A stretch of DNA of 64,000 bases from Staphylococcus piscifermentans (GCF_900186985.1 NZ_LT906447.1:1860001-1924000), one strand, 5' to 3'; counted from the stretch's first letter, positions 26,722 to 37,827 are shown. The notes: generated from the sequence alone by a model not told the origin. Numbers and translations are program-made.

Positions 26722-29070
26722 TTACTTCAATTCGGCAACTGTTACACCGAATCCGCCTTCGCTCGGCATACCTGTGCGGAATGAAGCTACGTTTTTATGC
26801 TTTTTCAAATGTTGCTGTACTGCCTTTTGCAATGCACCTGTTCCCTTTCCGTGAATGATATAAACGTTTTCGTAGTTGCTGAGCATTGCTTGGTCGAGAT
26901 ATTGGTCGAGTGCTGTGATTGCCTCTTCATAACGATATCCTCTCAAATCCAGCTCCATTTTCACGCTGGAACGGTTGGTACGTGAAATCGTCTTGGCAGG
27001 TTTCTCTTGAGTTTTCTTTTTCTTCTCTAAATCTGCAATCGGTAACTTCATTTTAATGATACCCATTTGGACAACCGCTTCATCATCATCCAAAATTTCA
27101 AGCACTTCGCCTTTTTGTCCGTAAGTCAAGACTTTGACTTCGTCTCCGGCTTTGATTTCATCCCATTTTTGTTTCTTAACATTTTGTTTGATATCTGTGC
27201 CTTCATATTGCTCATCTAAGTGTTTACGTTTCTCAATCAGTTCATGCTCTTTGACTTCTGCATCTTTTTCATCGCGCATCTGACGCAAATCTTGGATAAT
27301 GTCATCCGCTTCTTTCGTCGCAGCTTTCACACGCTGATTCGCTTTGACTTTGGCATCGTCCATGAGTTGTTTCTCGTAATTTTGATATTGCTCGTATTTT
27401 TTATTTAAATCGCCATGTACTTGTTTAGCTTCTCTTAATAACTGGTCGAGCTCAATACGTTGCGTTTCTACTTTCTTAGCATTCTTTTCTAAAGAAGCAA
27501 TCATATTGTTGATTTCTTGTTCATCTTGACCGATTAAGGATTTCGCTTCGCGGATAATGTTGCCACTCAGGCCTAGTTTGCTGGAAATTTCAAAGGCATT
27601 GGAACGACCGGGCACACCCATCAATAATTTATAAGTCGGGCTTAACGTGTTGACGTCGAATTCCACGCTGGCGTTCATGACGCCTTCACGGTTGTAACTA
27701 TAGGCTTTTAATTCCGGGTAGTGGGTAGTTGCCATCACTAAGGCACCTAATTGTTGCACGTGATCTAGAATGCTCATCGCAAGCGCAGCCCCTTCACTCG
27801 GGTCTGTTCCTGCTCCTAATTCATCAAATAGAATCAGGCTGTTATGGTCTGCGTGTTTCAATATCTCTACAATATTCTTCATATGAGAAGAGAAAGTAGA
27901 AAGTGATTGTTCGATAGATTGTTCATCTCCGATATCACAATATACGTTATCGAAGACGTTTAATTTACTGCCGTCTAAAGCAGGAATCAACAGACCTGAT
28001 TGTGCCATCACAATAATCAAGCCCAGTGTTTTCAAGGTTACGGTTTTACCACCTGTATTAGGCCCAGTGATAATTACTGTTTGAATATCTTCTGCAAATT
28101 CAATTGTATTCGCTACTACTGTTTCACGGTCTAATAATGGATGAAACGCTTTAGGCAGATAAACATTGCGTTCTTGTGTAAATTCAGGTTTCGTTCCTTT
28201 AATAGATTGGCCGTAACGTGCTTTCGCTGTTAAGAAGTCAATTTGACCCATCACTGATTCGGCAATTAAACATGCATCCGCTTCAGCAGCTACTTCAGCA
28301 GAAAGTGCACTCAGAATACGTTCTACTTCTACCTTTTCATCATTACGCAAACGGCTGATTTTGTTATTCATTTCCACGACTGCTGATGGTTCGATATATA
28401 AAGTTTGTCCTGAAGAAGATTGGTCATGCACGATACCATTAAAGTCTTGGCGGTATTCTGCTTTGACAGGGATAACATGACGGTCGTTTCTGACCGTGAT
28501 AATCGCATCAGATAATTTCTTCTGATTCGATTGACTCTTAACGACTCTGTCTAAATTCTGTTTAATACGATTTGAAGTACTGTGAATGCGACTTCTGATA
28601 CTTTGCAATTCATAACTGGCATCATCAAATAAATCAAAGTTATCGCATTTCTGATGAATCTCTTGATATAAATCTGAGAGTATCGGCAATTGCGCCATTC
28701 TTTCATCTAAAATAGGATAATTGATGGCTTCCTCTTCTTCTAATAATTGACTGTAAAAAGTTTTGTATTGATTCTGAACTTGAATTAAACGTTTAATTTG
28801 ATTCAGTTCTCTCACATTTAAGATACTGCCGATTTTCGCACGATGAATCAGCGGTTTGACTTCTGTCAATCCGCTTAAACTCGGCAAACGATGCTTGTTA
28901 TAGATTTGGGAAAGTTCATCTGTCTCATTCATTTGATAAACGACAGTATCATAATCAGATGCAGGCGTCATTTGGGTTGCTTTAGCTTTTCCTAAATCAC
29001 TGACTGCTTCTTTTTCAACGCTTGCTTTGATTTTCTCAAAATCAAGCACATCTAAGGTTTTCTGTCTCAT
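26722..29070 (-). CDS. mutS2: MutS2 (ribosome rescue factor / recombination suppressor)
   Basis: MutS-like ATPase without a mismatch-recognition domain. In B. subtilis it splits collided ribosomes, and in other bacteria it suppresses homologous recombination. It has a core and clamp region (1-320), Walker A GPNTGGKT (336-343), Walker [17 protein letters not shown], a long coiled coil (about 515-630), a KOW-like stretch and a C-terminal Smr domain ([11 protein letters not shown] and HGKGTGAL). The 782 residues are full length. It lies nine bases after polX, so they are probably one operon. Confidence 0.96.
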   Translation of the reverse strand: MRQKTLDVLDFEKIKASVEKEAVSDLGKAKATQMTPASDYDTVVYQMNETDELSQIYNKHRLPSLSGLTEVKPLIHRAKIGSILNVRELNQIKRLIQVQNQYKTFYSQLLEEEEAINYPILDERMAQLPILSDLYQEIHQKCDNFDLFDDASYELQSIRSRIHSTSNRIKQNLDRVVKSQSNQKKLSDAIITVRNDRHVIPVKAEYRQDFNGIVHDQSSSGQTLYIEPSAVVEMNNKISRLRNDEKVEVERILSALSAEVAAEADACLIAESVMGQIDFLTAKARYGQSIKGTKPEFTQERNVYLPKAFHPLLDRETVVANTIEFAEDIQTVIITGPNTGGKTVTLKTLGLIIVMAQSGLLIPALDGSKLNVFDNVYCDIGDEQSIEQSLSTFSSHMKNIVEILKHADHNSLILFDELGAGTDPSEGAALAMSILDHVQQLGALVMATTHYPELKAYSYNREGVMNASVEFDVNTLSPTYKLLMGVPGRSNAFEISSKLGLSGNIIREAKSLIGQDEQEINNMIASLEKNAKKVETQRIELDQLLREAKQVHGDLNKKYEQYQNYEKQLMDDAKVKANQRVKAATKEADDIIQDLRQMRDEKDAEVKEHELIEKRKHLDEQYEGTDIKQNVKKQKWDEIKAGDEVKVLTYGQKGEVLEILDDDEAVVQMGIIKMKLPIADLEKKKKTQEKPAKTISRTNRSSVKMELDLRGYRYEEAITALDQYLDQAMLSNYENVYIIHGKGTGALQKAVQQHLKKHKNVASFRTGMPSEGGFGVTVAELK

Positions 29071-29079
29071 TTCATTCCC

Positions 29080-30804
29080 CTATTTCTGTAGTTTTTTATT
29101 ATTTTCAATAAACGATTTAAAGTCTGCACGACTCATCGTATTTAAGATTCTGTCTTTATTGATAAAGGCTTTCTGAGCAGTAGCCACACCATATTTCATC
29201 AATTCCAGATTATCAATATGATGTGCATCTGTATTAATCGTTACCATGATATCATGCACGGGTCTTAACACCTCTGCACTTAAATCCAAACGTTGCGGGT
29301 TAGCATTGATTTCTAAAATCGTACCTGTTTCACGCGCCAAGTCAAATAAGCGTGGCAGATTAACTTTATAACCTGGTCGACGTCCGATAACGCGCCCTGT
29401 CGGATGTGCAATATGCCGTACGTAAGGATTGCGGCATGCCGACTCTAAGCGGTGCATGATTTCCTCTTCTGTTTGGCCGAAACTTTGATGGATAGAAGCA
29501 ATGACATAATCTAACTGTGCTAATATCTCGTCTGGATAATCCAGTGTACCGTCTGCTAAAATATCCATTTCAGTACCAGAGTAAATATCTATTTCATCAT
29601 ATTCTGCATTCAACTTTTTAATTTCGGCATTTTGACGTAATAAACGGTCGATATCTAGTCCATGCGCTACTTTCAAACTGCGTGAATGGTCTGTTACCAC
29701 CATATATTCATAACCTTTAGCGATGTTAGCTTCAACCATTTCTCTTAAACTGAAAGCCCCGTCACTCATTGTGGTATGCATATGCACATCACCTTTAATA
29801 TCGTCTAACGTAATGATGTCAGATAAATCACGATCAAACTCTGAGCCATCTACACGCATAGGCGGTGCAATCCACGGTCTGCCGAAATGTTCATAAATAG
29901 CAGCTTCACTGTCAAATTGCAATAAAGTGCCGTCCGCTTGTTCAATTCCATATTCACTGACCTTTTCGTCACGTTCTTTGGCCAGTTGACGAATACGAAT
30001 ATTGTGATCTTTGGAACCTGTAAAATGTTGCAACGTATGATAATAAGCTGCTGGCTCAATAATCCTGAAGTCGATTTCAATAATTTCATCGTCAAATTCT
30101 ACTTCGACGGATACTTTAGTCAACCCGACTGCGACATCTTTCACTTTATGAGGAATATCAATCAGTGCTTTTTGCACCTTTTCAGGATCAGTTGAACTGA
30201 TAATATAATCTAAATCTTTGCTCATTTCTTTAACACGACGGAAACTGCCTGCGACATGAAATTTATCAATGCCTTCTACCGTCGTCAAATAAGCTTCAAT
30301 TTCATTATTGAGTTTGATAAGAAGATTAATCGGAAAATGTGTTTTGCGTTCACTCAGCGCTTTAACGCCTGCCAAAATATTCTCTTCTGTCTTTTTGCCG
30401 AAACCACTTAAAGCACTCACTTGATTCTTTTCACAAGCTTCTTGTAATGCTTCTTTGTTAGTGATTCCGAGTTCTTTATACAGCTTGGCAATTTTTTTAC
30501 TGCCTAAACCTTGAATTTTTAATAAGGGCACTAATCCTGCAGGCACTTCTTTTTCTAGGGCTTCTAAAGTTTCAGACTGACCAGTCGCTAAATATTCATT
30601 AATAACTTCCCCGACACCTTTACCGATACCCTTTAAATCCGTCACATCATCAATTTCATCCAAGGTACGCTCATCTGTTTCTAAACTTTGCGCTGCTTTA
30701 CGATAGGCAGAAACTTTAAAGGTATTTTCACCATTAAGTTCCATGTAAGTTGCGATTTTCTCTAGTAAACCGACAACATCTTTCTTAGTTATCTTCTGAC
30801 TCAT
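29080..30804 (-). CDS. polX: DNA polymerase X family with PHP domain
   Basis: Base-excision-repair polymerase with a fused PHP exonuclease/phosphoesterase. A Pol beta-like N-terminal part contains the helix-hairpin-helix segments (LKGIGKGVGEVI, IQGLGSKKIAKLY) and the catalytic stretch SFRRVKEMSKDLDYII with its Asp pair. The C-terminal PHP domain has DVHMHTTMSDGA (about 340), VTDHSRSL, GTEMDIL and TDAHH metal-ligand motifs. It has 574 residues. It follows cvpA after 105 bases and directly precedes mutS2. Confidence 0.95.
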   Translation of the reverse strand: MSQKITKKDVVGLLEKIATYMELNGENTFKVSAYRKAAQSLETDERTLDEIDDVTDLKGIGKGVGEVINEYLATGQSETLEALEKEVPAGLVPLLKIQGLGSKKIAKLYKELGITNKEALQEACEKNQVSALSGFGKKTEENILAGVKALSERKTHFPINLLIKLNNEIEAYLTTVEGIDKFHVAGSFRRVKEMSKDLDYIISSTDPEKVQKALIDIPHKVKDVAVGLTKVSVEVEFDDEIIEIDFRIIEPAAYYHTLQHFTGSKDHNIRIRQLAKERDEKVSEYGIEQADGTLLQFDSEAAIYEHFGRPWIAPPMRVDGSEFDRDLSDIITLDDIKGDVHMHTTMSDGAFSLREMVEANIAKGYEYMVVTDHSRSLKVAHGLDIDRLLRQNAEIKKLNAEYDEIDIYSGTEMDILADGTLDYPDEILAQLDYVIASIHQSFGQTEEEIMHRLESACRNPYVRHIAHPTGRVIGRRPGYKVNLPRLFDLARETGTILEINANPQRLDLSAEVLRPVHDIMVTINTDAHHIDNLELMKYGVATAQKAFINKDRILNTMSRADFKSFIENNKKLQK

Positions 30805-30909
30805 ATTTTTTCACTCCAATTAAAAAGAGAGACAAAAAGCAGTTCGGCTATCAAAAATTGATGTGCGAAAAGCGGCGCCTCCTCTTAGTTTCTTCTTTTA
30901 AAAATGAAA

Positions 30910-31431
30910 TTATAATGCCATTATCAACGTTGATAAATATGGGGTGTGGAACAAAATTAGTTGCGCAATGATTGAGTGTGCGAACTGACTTTGAATCCAG
31001 ACACTCGGATAGAGACTGCACATATATAATACCGGCAGCAACACAGCAGTTGAACTCACAAAGCTCAGTATCACTCCTGCAATTCGGCTGAATAGCGTCA
31101 TGTTATTGATATACGTCATTTTATCAAATACCGTCAAAATAAGATATAAAATAAACTTGCTGATAATAAAGATGAAAATAAATGCTGCTATCGCTTCAAA
31201 TCGCAAATGTATATGAGAATATTCAATATAATAATGCGTTAATGCTGCTTGTGTCTTAGGAAACGGCAAGAATAATTCGAGTCGCTCTGCAATCGGATGA
31301 TAGAAGCTTGCTGCGATAAACAAAGAGGCTAACGTTGCCAGGAAGTGCAAGGTACTCAGCCATATTCCTCTGCGAAAGCCCATCGCAGCAATGATTAAAA
31401 AGACAAAAAAGATAATAAAATTTAAAATCAT
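30910..31431 (-). CDS. CvpA family membrane protein
   Basis: Polytopic membrane protein of the colicin V production (CvpA) family; molecular role unknown. Four hydrophobic segments are seen at about 3-20, 25-43, 80-100 and 115-138, with a short C-terminal tail. The N-terminal MILNFIIFFVFLIIAAMGFRRGIW carries the family's GFRRG turn. The 173 residues are typical. It lies nine bases after zapA, the usual Firmicute pair zapA-cvpA before polX-mutS2. Confidence 0.9.
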   Translation of the reverse strand: MILNFIIFFVFLIIAAMGFRRGIWLSTLHFLATLASLFIAASFYHPIAERLELFLPFPKTQAALTHYYIEYSHIHLRFEAIAAFIFIFIISKFILYLILTVFDKMTYINNMTLFSRIAGVILSFVSSTAVLLPVLYMCSLYPSVWIQSQFAHSIIAQLILFHTPYLSTLIMAL

Positions 31432-31440
31432 CGGCAGAAC

Positions 31441-31707
31441 CTAATGTTCTTGATTTTTTAAGCGATTCAATTCATGTGTCAAACGACGATTTTCTTCTTC
31501 CAATAATACTTTTTCATGCATAATATTCACAGCAGTCAATACTGCTTTGCGTGTAGTATCCAATCCGGCACTTTTACGCCCGAGATCTTGAATTTTTTCA
31601 TCGACTAAATGTGCGACATAACGAATATGCTCAGGATTATCTTCGCCCACTATCGTATAATTTTTATTATTGATCGTTACGTTGATTCTATTTTTAAATT
31701 CGCCCAT
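31441..31707 (-). CDS. zapA: Cell division protein ZapA
   Basis: FtsZ-associated protein that bundles protofilaments at the Z-ring. It has an N-terminal globular part RINVTINNKNYTIVGEDNPEHI and a C-terminal coiled coil (about 55-86, KVLLEEENRRLTHELNRLKN). The 88 residues match the family. It starts the zapA-cvpA-polX-mutS2 gene run, head-to-head with rnhC across a 292-base gap. Confidence 0.94.
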   Translation of the reverse strand: MGEFKNRINVTINNKNYTIVGEDNPEHIRYVAHLVDEKIQDLGRKSAGLDTTRKAVLTAVNIMHEKVLLEEENRRLTHELNRLKNQEH

Positions 31708-31999
31708 ATGATAACTCCTATCTAGCGTAAATTATAAATTCTGATCAGCAATCCATCCATCTAACTGGTTGCCTTTATTTTTTCAGCAGATTAATTTTCT
31801 CTTTAAATTTGACTTCTTATCTTAGAAATGTTTCTGCTCGTCATCACGACCCATTATACACGAGTCATATTTAATATGTAAGTAGTGATTGTCTTTTTAC
31901 AACATAACTTAAACGAATTGTAATCTAAGGAAATTGGTATTCATATTGCAATGTAGTAAAATGGATTTAAATTATTTTTTATAAGCAAGGAGTCTCATC
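31708..31999. other. Intergenic region between zapA and rnhC
   Basis: It holds the rnhC promoter (31934-31962), and the zapA promoter must lie in it too, but I cannot place the latter. No coding sequence or RNA gene is recognised. Confidence 0.55.
31934..31962 (+). promoter_or_regulatory. Sigma-A promoter of rnhC
   Basis: TTGGTA and TAAAAT are separated by 17 bases, and the -10 ends 37 bases before the rnhC start codon. Confidence 0.6.
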
Positions 32000-32941
32000 A
32001 TGGCAAATGCCGTATTTAAATTAACCGAAACAGAAATAAAGCACTTAATGGAGAAAACAAAGTTCTCAACAGATAGTTTACCGCCTGGGATGCGTGCACG
32101 CACGAAGTATCAAGGCACAACTATCAATATTTATAATTCCGGCAAGGTGATGTTTCAAGGCAACCAAGCCGAAACCGCAGCCCAACAATTGCTAGGCAAC
32201 AAGGATGCAAGTGTTTCCGGCAAAGCATCCGCTAAAAAAACTACTGCGACTAAGCAGAGTTATCCTTTTAATCAAGCGAATTGTATTGGCAGCGATGAGG
32301 CTGGAAGTGGTGATTACTTCGGTCCGTTAACCGTTTGTGCCGCTTACGTGTCTAAGAAAAATGCTGAAATTTTAAAAACATTAGGTGTAGATGATTCTAA
32401 AAAGTTAACTGATGCAAAGATTGTGGAAATTGCTGAACAAATCATTACCTTTATTCCACACTCTCTGTTGACGATGAACAACGTTAAATATAACGAACAG
32501 CAACGTAAGGGCTGGTCGCAAGTGAAAATGAAAGCCGTCCTGCATAATCAAGCGATTCAAAATGTCGTCAATAAAATTGACCAGAATAACGAACCGTTAG
32601 ATTATATCGTTATCGACCAATTTGCAGTACGAGGCGTCTACCAAAATTATGCGCTTTCCCCGCTTCCTCACCCTGACAAAACGCACTTTGAAACCAAAGG
32701 CGAGTCTAAATCTATTGCTATTGCAGCAGCAAGTATTATTTCACGTTACGCCTTTGTTAAACACATGGATCATATTGGACGTGAATTGCATACCACTGTT
32801 CCAAAAGGTGCCAGTAATAAAGTAGATTTATTTGCCGCAAAGCTGATTGAACAATACGGCATCGCAAAATTAGATGCGATTTCGAAAGCGCATTTTAAAA
32901 ATCGTGATAAAGCATTAGCTTTATATGAGAAAAAGCATTAA
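32000..32941 (+). CDS. rnhC: Ribonuclease HIII
   Basis: Removes RNA from RNA-DNA hybrids. An N-terminal TBP-like domain (about 1-70) is joined by an Ala/Lys/Ser linker to the RNase H fold. Acidic site residues are Asp99 and Glu100 in [14 protein letters not shown], with a further Asp in [27 protein letters not shown] is the type 2 signature. The 313 residues are full length. AAGGAGTCTCATC precedes the ATG. It is convergent with pheT across a strong terminator. Confidence 0.96.
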   Translation: MANAVFKLTETEIKHLMEKTKFSTDSLPPGMRARTKYQGTTINIYNSGKVMFQGNQAETAAQQLLGNKDASVSGKASAKKTTATKQSYPFNQANCIGSDEAGSGDYFGPLTVCAAYVSKKNAEILKTLGVDDSKKLTDAKIVEIAEQIITFIPHSLLTMNNVKYNEQQRKGWSQVKMKAVLHNQAIQNVVNKIDQNNEPLDYIVIDQFAVRGVYQNYALSPLPHPDKTHFETKGESKSIAIAAASIISRYAFVKHMDHIGRELHTTVPKGASNKVDLFAAKLIEQYGIAKLDAISKAHFKNRDKALALYEKKH

Positions 32942-32946
32942 ATAGC

Positions 32947-33000
32947 AAAAAAGCTTCCCTCTCTAGAATGTTTGTACACTCTAGTGAAGGAAGCTTTTTT
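32947..33000. terminator. Bidirectional terminator rnhC/pheT
   Basis: AAAAAAGCTTCC and GGAAGCTTTTTT arms with inner AGA/TCT pairing. Confidence 0.85.
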
Positions 33001-33013
33001 ATTATCTTTCGAT

Positions 33014-35419
33014 TTATCTGATTACAGCGCCTTGTGCAGTTAAGGCTGCTACAATTTCATCATGTACAGCGGACACTTGTTCATCTGTTAAAGTATTTTC
33101 TCTATCTAGATAAGCAATACGGATGGCAACTGATTTCTTGCCTGCTTCCATATGTTCACCTTCATAGACGTCAAATACTTGTGCATCTTGCAAGATATTG
33201 TGTCCATGTTCTTTAATAGTATGGATTAATTCTGCAGCAGACACGTCTGTATCTACTTCTAATGCGATATCACGTGTTACACCTGGATATTTCGGAATCG
33301 CTTCGTAGTTAATATAACCCACTGAAACATTCATGATTTTATCGTAATTCAATTCAAATACATACGTACGTTGCTTCAAGTCATTATCTGCAGCCAATTG
33401 CGGATGCAGTTCACCAATAAATCCGATAACCTCTCCATTTAACAAGACATTTGCTGTACGGCCTGGATGTAAACCGTCCATTTGAGCAGCTTCATATTCA
33501 AAGTTTAACGCTAATTTTTCAGCTACCGCGTCAATCACACCTTTTGCAAGATAGAAGTCTGCATTTTCTTTCTTACCTTGCCAAGTGTTGCCGCTGTATT
33601 CACCTGTCATGATACCACTTAAATATTCTACTTCATCAGGTAATTCTCCTTCGCCATTCGCAAAGAAGACACGTCCGATTTCGTATAAGAAGACATTGTC
33701 ATTTTTACGTGCCACATTATAAGCAGCTGCATCAATCAAGTGCGGCAGTAAACTTTGACGTAAAACAGCATGTGCTTCACTCATCGGCATCAATAATTCA
33801 ATGTTTGGACGGTCGCTCACTGAAAATTCTTTGCCACGTGCTTTGGAAATCAAGGAATACGTAATCGCTTCGCTTAAGCCTGCGCCTTCGATAGTACGTT
33901 TAACAATACGTGTCTTAGCTTGGCGATCCGTTAATTGGCCACTTGTTACATCTTCAAATACAGGTAAGGTAGACGGAATTTCATCATAACCATAAATACG
34001 TGCCACTTCTTCAATCAAGTCTTCTTTAATTTTAATATCTTTACGACGTGAAGGGACATGCACAGTTAAGTTGCCGTCATGATTTTTTGTTTTGAAACCT
34101 AATTGTTCAAATGATTGCACGATATCTTCAACGGACATTTCAGAACCGATTGTGCCGTTAATTTTATCTACTGTAATTTCCACAGGTGTGATAAATTCGC
34201 CTAAGTCTCCCGCTGCTGCGCGACCTTCTGAAACTTCACCATTGGCGTAGTGTTCTAATAAATAGCAAGCGCGGTCTACTGCTTGATCTACGAATTCAGT
34301 GGCAATACCTTTTTCAAAACGACTAGAAGATTCACTGCGCAAGTTCAAACGACGTGATGTATGACGAATGCTGACTGGGTCGAAAATAGCACCCTCTACG
34401 ACTACATTGTGCGTTTGTTCAGTCACTTCTGAGAAATCGCCGCCCATAACACCGCCAAGCGCGATTGGGGTTTTACCATTAGTAATAACGATATCAGAAT
34501 CTTTTAATTCACGTTCTGTATCATCAAGTGTTGTCATTTTTTCGCCTGCTTCAGCTTGGCGTACTACAATTTCTTGTGAGCCGATGTGGTCTTGGTCGAA
34601 CATGTGCAAAGGTTGACCGTATTCTAATAATACATAGTTAGAAATATCGACTACATTATTAATCGGACGAATGCCCGCTTTCATTAAACGTGCTTGCATC
34701 CACATTGGTGATGGTGCAATCTGCACATTTTTCACGACGCGTGCGCTGTAATAAGGTACTTTTTCAGGATTTTCCACTTTCACAGAGATTTCTTTTTCCG
34801 TAGTAAGGTCTGTTGTATCTGGCTGTGTCTCTGGCAATGTCAGTGGTGCGCCATAAAGTGCTGAGGTTTCGTAGGCAGTCCCTACCATGCTCAAGGCGTC
34901 GGCACGGTTCGGTGTCAAGTCGAATTCCATCACTTGGTCGTTTAGGTATAAGGCTTCCAATGCGTTGGCTCCTGGTTCTACTGCTGTCGGGAAGTTATAA
35001 ATGCCGTCTTCGTAGGCTTTAGGCACAACGTTGCTTGAGAGGCCGATTTCTTGTAATGAACAGATCATGCCTTCTGAACGTTCGCCGCGTAATTTCGCAC
35101 GTTTGATTTTAATTCCGCCTGGCAGACGACCGCCGACTGTGGCCACGATAACGTATTGTCCAGCATCTACGTTTGGTGCGCCGCAGACGATTTGAACGGG
35201 CTCTGCTTCTCCGATATTCACTTGGCAAATATTTAATTTATCTGCGTTCGGATGCGGATTTTTACTTTCCACATAACCGACTACGAGTTTCTTGATTTCT
35301 GCTGTGTAATCAATGATATCGTCGACTTCGATTCCTGTACGTGTAATGCGTTCTGCTAAATCGTTAATCGGCTCATTGACAGCAACTAAGGATTCTAACC
35401 ATTCTTTTGATACTAACAT
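33014..35419 (-). CDS. pheT: Phenylalanyl-tRNA synthetase beta subunit
   Basis: The large subunit of the alpha2-beta2 enzyme; it carries the editing site that clears Tyr-tRNA-Phe. It has an N-terminal EMAP/OB tRNA-binding domain (about 40-150), B3/B4 editing domain (LNLRSESSSRFEKG region, about 345-360), B5, the class II-like core and a C-terminal FDX-ACB anticodon-binding domain (last 93 residues, YPGVTRDIALEVD onward). It has 801 residues. The pheS stop and the pheT start touch at 35419. Confidence 0.97.
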   Translation of the reverse strand: MLVSKEWLESLVAVNEPINDLAERITRTGIEVDDIIDYTAEIKKLVVGYVESKNPHPNADKLNICQVNIGEAEPVQIVCGAPNVDAGQYVIVATVGGRLPGGIKIKRAKLRGERSEGMICSLQEIGLSSNVVPKAYEDGIYNFPTAVEPGANALEALYLNDQVMEFDLTPNRADALSMVGTAYETSALYGAPLTLPETQPDTTDLTTEKEISVKVENPEKVPYYSARVVKNVQIAPSPMWMQARLMKAGIRPINNVVDISNYVLLEYGQPLHMFDQDHIGSQEIVVRQAEAGEKMTTLDDTERELKDSDIVITNGKTPIALGGVMGGDFSEVTEQTHNVVVEGAIFDPVSIRHTSRRLNLRSESSSRFEKGIATEFVDQAVDRACYLLEHYANGEVSEGRAAAGDLGEFITPVEITVDKINGTIGSEMSVEDIVQSFEQLGFKTKNHDGNLTVHVPSRRKDIKIKEDLIEEVARIYGYDEIPSTLPVFEDVTSGQLTDRQAKTRIVKRTIEGAGLSEAITYSLISKARGKEFSVSDRPNIELLMPMSEAHAVLRQSLLPHLIDAAAYNVARKNDNVFLYEIGRVFFANGEGELPDEVEYLSGIMTGEYSGNTWQGKKENADFYLAKGVIDAVAEKLALNFEYEAAQMDGLHPGRTANVLLNGEVIGFIGELHPQLAADNDLKQRTYVFELNYDKIMNVSVGYINYEAIPKYPGVTRDIALEVDTDVSAAELIHTIKEHGHNILQDAQVFDVYEGEHMEAGKKSVAIRIAYLDRENTLTDEQVSAVHDEIVAALTAQGAVIR

Positions 35420-36477
35420 TATGCTTCACCTCTATCTTCAACAGCTTTGAATTGGTTTAGGAAACGAACGTCATTAGTGTAGAAGTAACGGATATCTTCA
35501 ATACCGTATTTCAACATTGCAATGCGGTCAGGTCCCATACCGAAGGCGAATCCTGTGTATTTGGATGAGTCAAAACCTGCCATTTCTAAAACGTTCGGAT
35601 GCACCATACCGGCGCCTAAGATTTCAATCCAACCTGAACCTTTGCAGACGTTGCAACCTTTACCGCCGCATTTGAAACATGATACATCGACTTCAACTGA
35701 CGGCTCTGTGAATGGAAAGTAGCTTGGACGTAAGCGGATTTCGCGGTCTTCGCCGAATAGTTTTTTCGCTAATAATTCTAATGTCCCTTTCAAGTCGCTC
35801 ATTGTGATGTTTTCAGCAACGACTAAGCCTTCAATTTGTGTAAATTGGTGACTGTGTGTCGCATCATCTGAGTCACGACGATATACTTTACCAGGACAAA
35901 TAATTTTAACAGGCCCTTGCCCATTGCGTTGTTCTAAAGTTCTCGCTTGTACTGGTGAAGTATGCGTACGCATTAACGTTTCTTCTGTAATGTAGAAAGT
36001 ATCTTGCATATCACGCGCTGGGTGAGATTTCGGTAAATTTAACGCTTCGAAGTTATAGTAGTCTTGTTCTACTTCATAACCATTCACGATTTCGAAACCT
36101 AATCCTAAGAATAAGTCTTCGATTTCTTGGATTGTACGCGTCAACGGATGTGCTGCGCCTAGTTTGATTTGGCGGCTTGGTAATGTCACATCAATTGTTT
36201 CTTCTTCAAGCTGTTTGTTCAAACGTTCTTGTTCTAATACTTTTTTGCGGTCAGCAATCGCACCTTCAATCGCTTGTCTGATCTCATTAACAGCTTGGCC
36301 GAATTTCGGCTTTTCTTCATTTGATAAATCTTTCATTTGTTTCATCAGTCCTGAAACAGAACCTTTTTTCCCTAAATACTTTACTTTAACGTCTTGCAAC
36401 GCTTTCTCATCAGATGCCTGAGCCACGTCAGCAAGCGCCTCAGCTTTCAACTGATTCATTTCTTCAGTTTGGATCAT
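35419..36477 (-). CDS. pheS: Phenylalanyl-tRNA synthetase alpha subunit
   Basis: Catalytic subunit; it charges tRNA-Phe. An N-terminal coiled-coil tRNA-binding region (about 1-85) is followed by class II motifs: [24 protein letters not shown] and [15 protein letters not shown]. The C-terminal motif [18 protein letters not shown] completes the active site. The ATG at 36477 is used because GGAGGG lies just before it; the longer frame runs into the T-box leader. This gives 352 residues, equal to S. aureus. Regulation is by the Phe T-box upstream. Confidence 0.97.
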   Translation of the reverse strand: MIQTEEMNQLKAEALADVAQASDEKALQDVKVKYLGKKGSVSGLMKQMKDLSNEEKPKFGQAVNEIRQAIEGAIADRKKVLEQERLNKQLEEETIDVTLPSRQIKLGAAHPLTRTIQEIEDLFLGLGFEIVNGYEVEQDYYNFEALNLPKSHPARDMQDTFYITEETLMRTHTSPVQARTLEQRNGQGPVKIICPGKVYRRDSDDATHSHQFTQIEGLVVAENITMSDLKGTLELLAKKLFGEDREIRLRPSYFPFTEPSVEVDVSCFKCGGKGCNVCKGSGWIEILGAGMVHPNVLEMAGFDSSKYTGFAFGMGPDRIAMLKYGIEDIRYFYTNDVRFLNQFKAVEDRGEA

Positions 36478-36780
36478 GTTTGTTAACCCTCCTATTGATA
36501 TTGCGGTCTTAAACGGTCTTTTTTCCAATAAAAAAAGACTTCACCCCCTCTTATATGGGACGAAGTCTTCCGTGGTACCACCCAAATTTATGCATACGCA
36601 TACACTTGTTTATATAATTTATAACGGTATTTAACCGACTTAAATCTCTTTAAGTTGCCAAAAAGGTGAAAAAAACTATATTCAGTTGGAATAATTTGCA
36701 GTCTCGATTATTCTCCCTGTTCAACTAAATTTTTATAGTTTACGTCTTTTTATCGGCACATATGCGTTTGTAATCATATC
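36478..36780 (-). promoter_or_regulatory. T-box leader for pheST (tRNA-Phe sensing)
   Basis: On the minus strand the conserved T-box GGGTGGTACCACG (36571-36583) is followed by a terminator hairpin (36536-36568, AGACTTC/GAAGTCT arms, then seven T). The variable base in TGGT is U, which can pair with A73 of uncharged tRNA-Phe. A UUC followed by A at 36670-36668 is a plausible specifier codon in Stem I. Uncharged tRNA-Phe should stabilise the antiterminator and allow pheST expression. Confidence 0.92.
36536..36568 (-). terminator. Regulated terminator of the pheST T-box
   Basis: 7-bp arms with partial inner pairing and a run of seven T on the minus strand; mutually exclusive with the T-box antiterminator. 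Confidence 0.85.
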
Positions 36781-36782
36781 TT

Positions 36783-36811
36783 ATTATAAGTAATCCAAAA
36801 TTACCGGTCAA
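36783..36811 (-). promoter_or_regulatory. Sigma-A promoter of pheST
   Basis: TTGACC and TATAAT are 17 bases apart on the minus strand. The TGA in the -35 hexamer is the stop codon of the upstream methyltransferase gene (36808-36810). Confidence 0.85.
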
Positions 36812-37554
36812 CCTTTTAATTTATAAATTAAAATACTGCCAGCTATCGCGACATTCAAACTTTCAGCTTTGCCGTACATCGGAATCGTTAAGCGCTCGGT
36901 CGTATATTCCAACAACTCCGGATCGACACCTTGCCCTTCATTGCCTAGCAACAAAGCAAACTTTTCTTGTGCAGCAGTGTCATTAAAGTTGATAGCATCT
37001 TCTAATGCAGTTCCGTAAACCGGACCGTCGAAATGTTCTACAAATTCTTTAATATCATTGGAAATGATAGGTAAATGGAACACACTACCTTGGCTTGCGC
37101 GTAACACTTTATCTTGGAAAGGATCCGCTGAACCAGGTGACATCACGATTAAATCCAACGCTGCAGCATCAGCCGTTCTGATCAATGTACCTAAATTTCC
37201 AGGATCTTGAATGCGATCCAGTAACAGCACTTGCTGTGAAGCCTCCGCTTGCTTCGAAACATCCGGCTTTTCAATTACCGCAAAGATACCTTGAGGTGTC
37301 ACCGTTCCAGACAACACTTCCGCAACTTTGAAATTAATTTGATACTGTTCCTCAGCCGCTTCCACCAACTCAGGCGCAAACCGTTCTGGTTCTACCACAA
37401 ACAACTGTTGAATCGTTAAACCACTCTTGATCGCTTCATCAATCAAATGTGTCCCTTCCACTAGAATCAAACCCGTTTTATCGCGTTCCTTCTTCTTCTT
37501 CAATTTATTCGCTTGCTTAATCTTCGCATTTTGCGCCGACGTAATCTGCTCCAT
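36808..37554 (-). CDS. SpoU/TrmH-family RNA 2'-O-methyltransferase
   Basis: SPOUT-fold SAM-dependent methyltransferase, probably acting on rRNA; target not assigned from sequence. An N-terminal substrate-binding domain (TSAQNAKIKQANKL) is followed by LLLDRIQDPGNLGTLIRTADA (motif 1), LLLGNEGQGVDPELLE (motif 2) and LNVAIAGSILIY (motif 3, knotted SAM site). The ATG at 37554 follows GAGGAG by nine bases and gives 248 residues; the upstream ATG is too close to that site. It precedes pheST, as in S. aureus, with its stop inside their promoter. Confidence 0.92.
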   Translation of the reverse strand: MEQITSAQNAKIKQANKLKKKKERDKTGLILVEGTHLIDEAIKSGLTIQQLFVVEPERFAPELVEAAEEQYQINFKVAEVLSGTVTPQGIFAVIEKPDVSKQAEASQQVLLLDRIQDPGNLGTLIRTADAAALDLIVMSPGSADPFQDKVLRASQGSVFHLPIISNDIKEFVEHFDGPVYGTALEDAINFNDTAAQEKFALLLGNEGQGVDPELLEYTTERLTIPMYGKAESLNVAIAGSILIYKLKG

Positions 37555-37827
37555 AGCACCAATCTCCTCATTCATCACTTTTACCTTATTTTATCATGCT
37601 TCACGAACTTGGGAAAAGAAAGACTTGGAAAGCTGGATTTTGGCAAGAAACGGCTAATTCGGGGGAAGAAAAACTTGGAAAGCTAGAGAATTGAGGAGAG
37701 TTGACTTGACTCGTGGGCGGGTGCGGTGCAAGTGGCGGGCGGCACTCGTTATATTGGACATGTTGCTTCTAATCTTGGCCAATATATCTGTTTATTGAAT
37801 ATGAAATGTAAAGATAACGCATGGATT

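Noticed and set aside
36478..36528. Extended N-terminus of PheS
   Set aside because: The extra codons come from the T-box terminator side of the leader; GGAGGG directly precedes the ATG at 36477, which gives the standard 352 residues.
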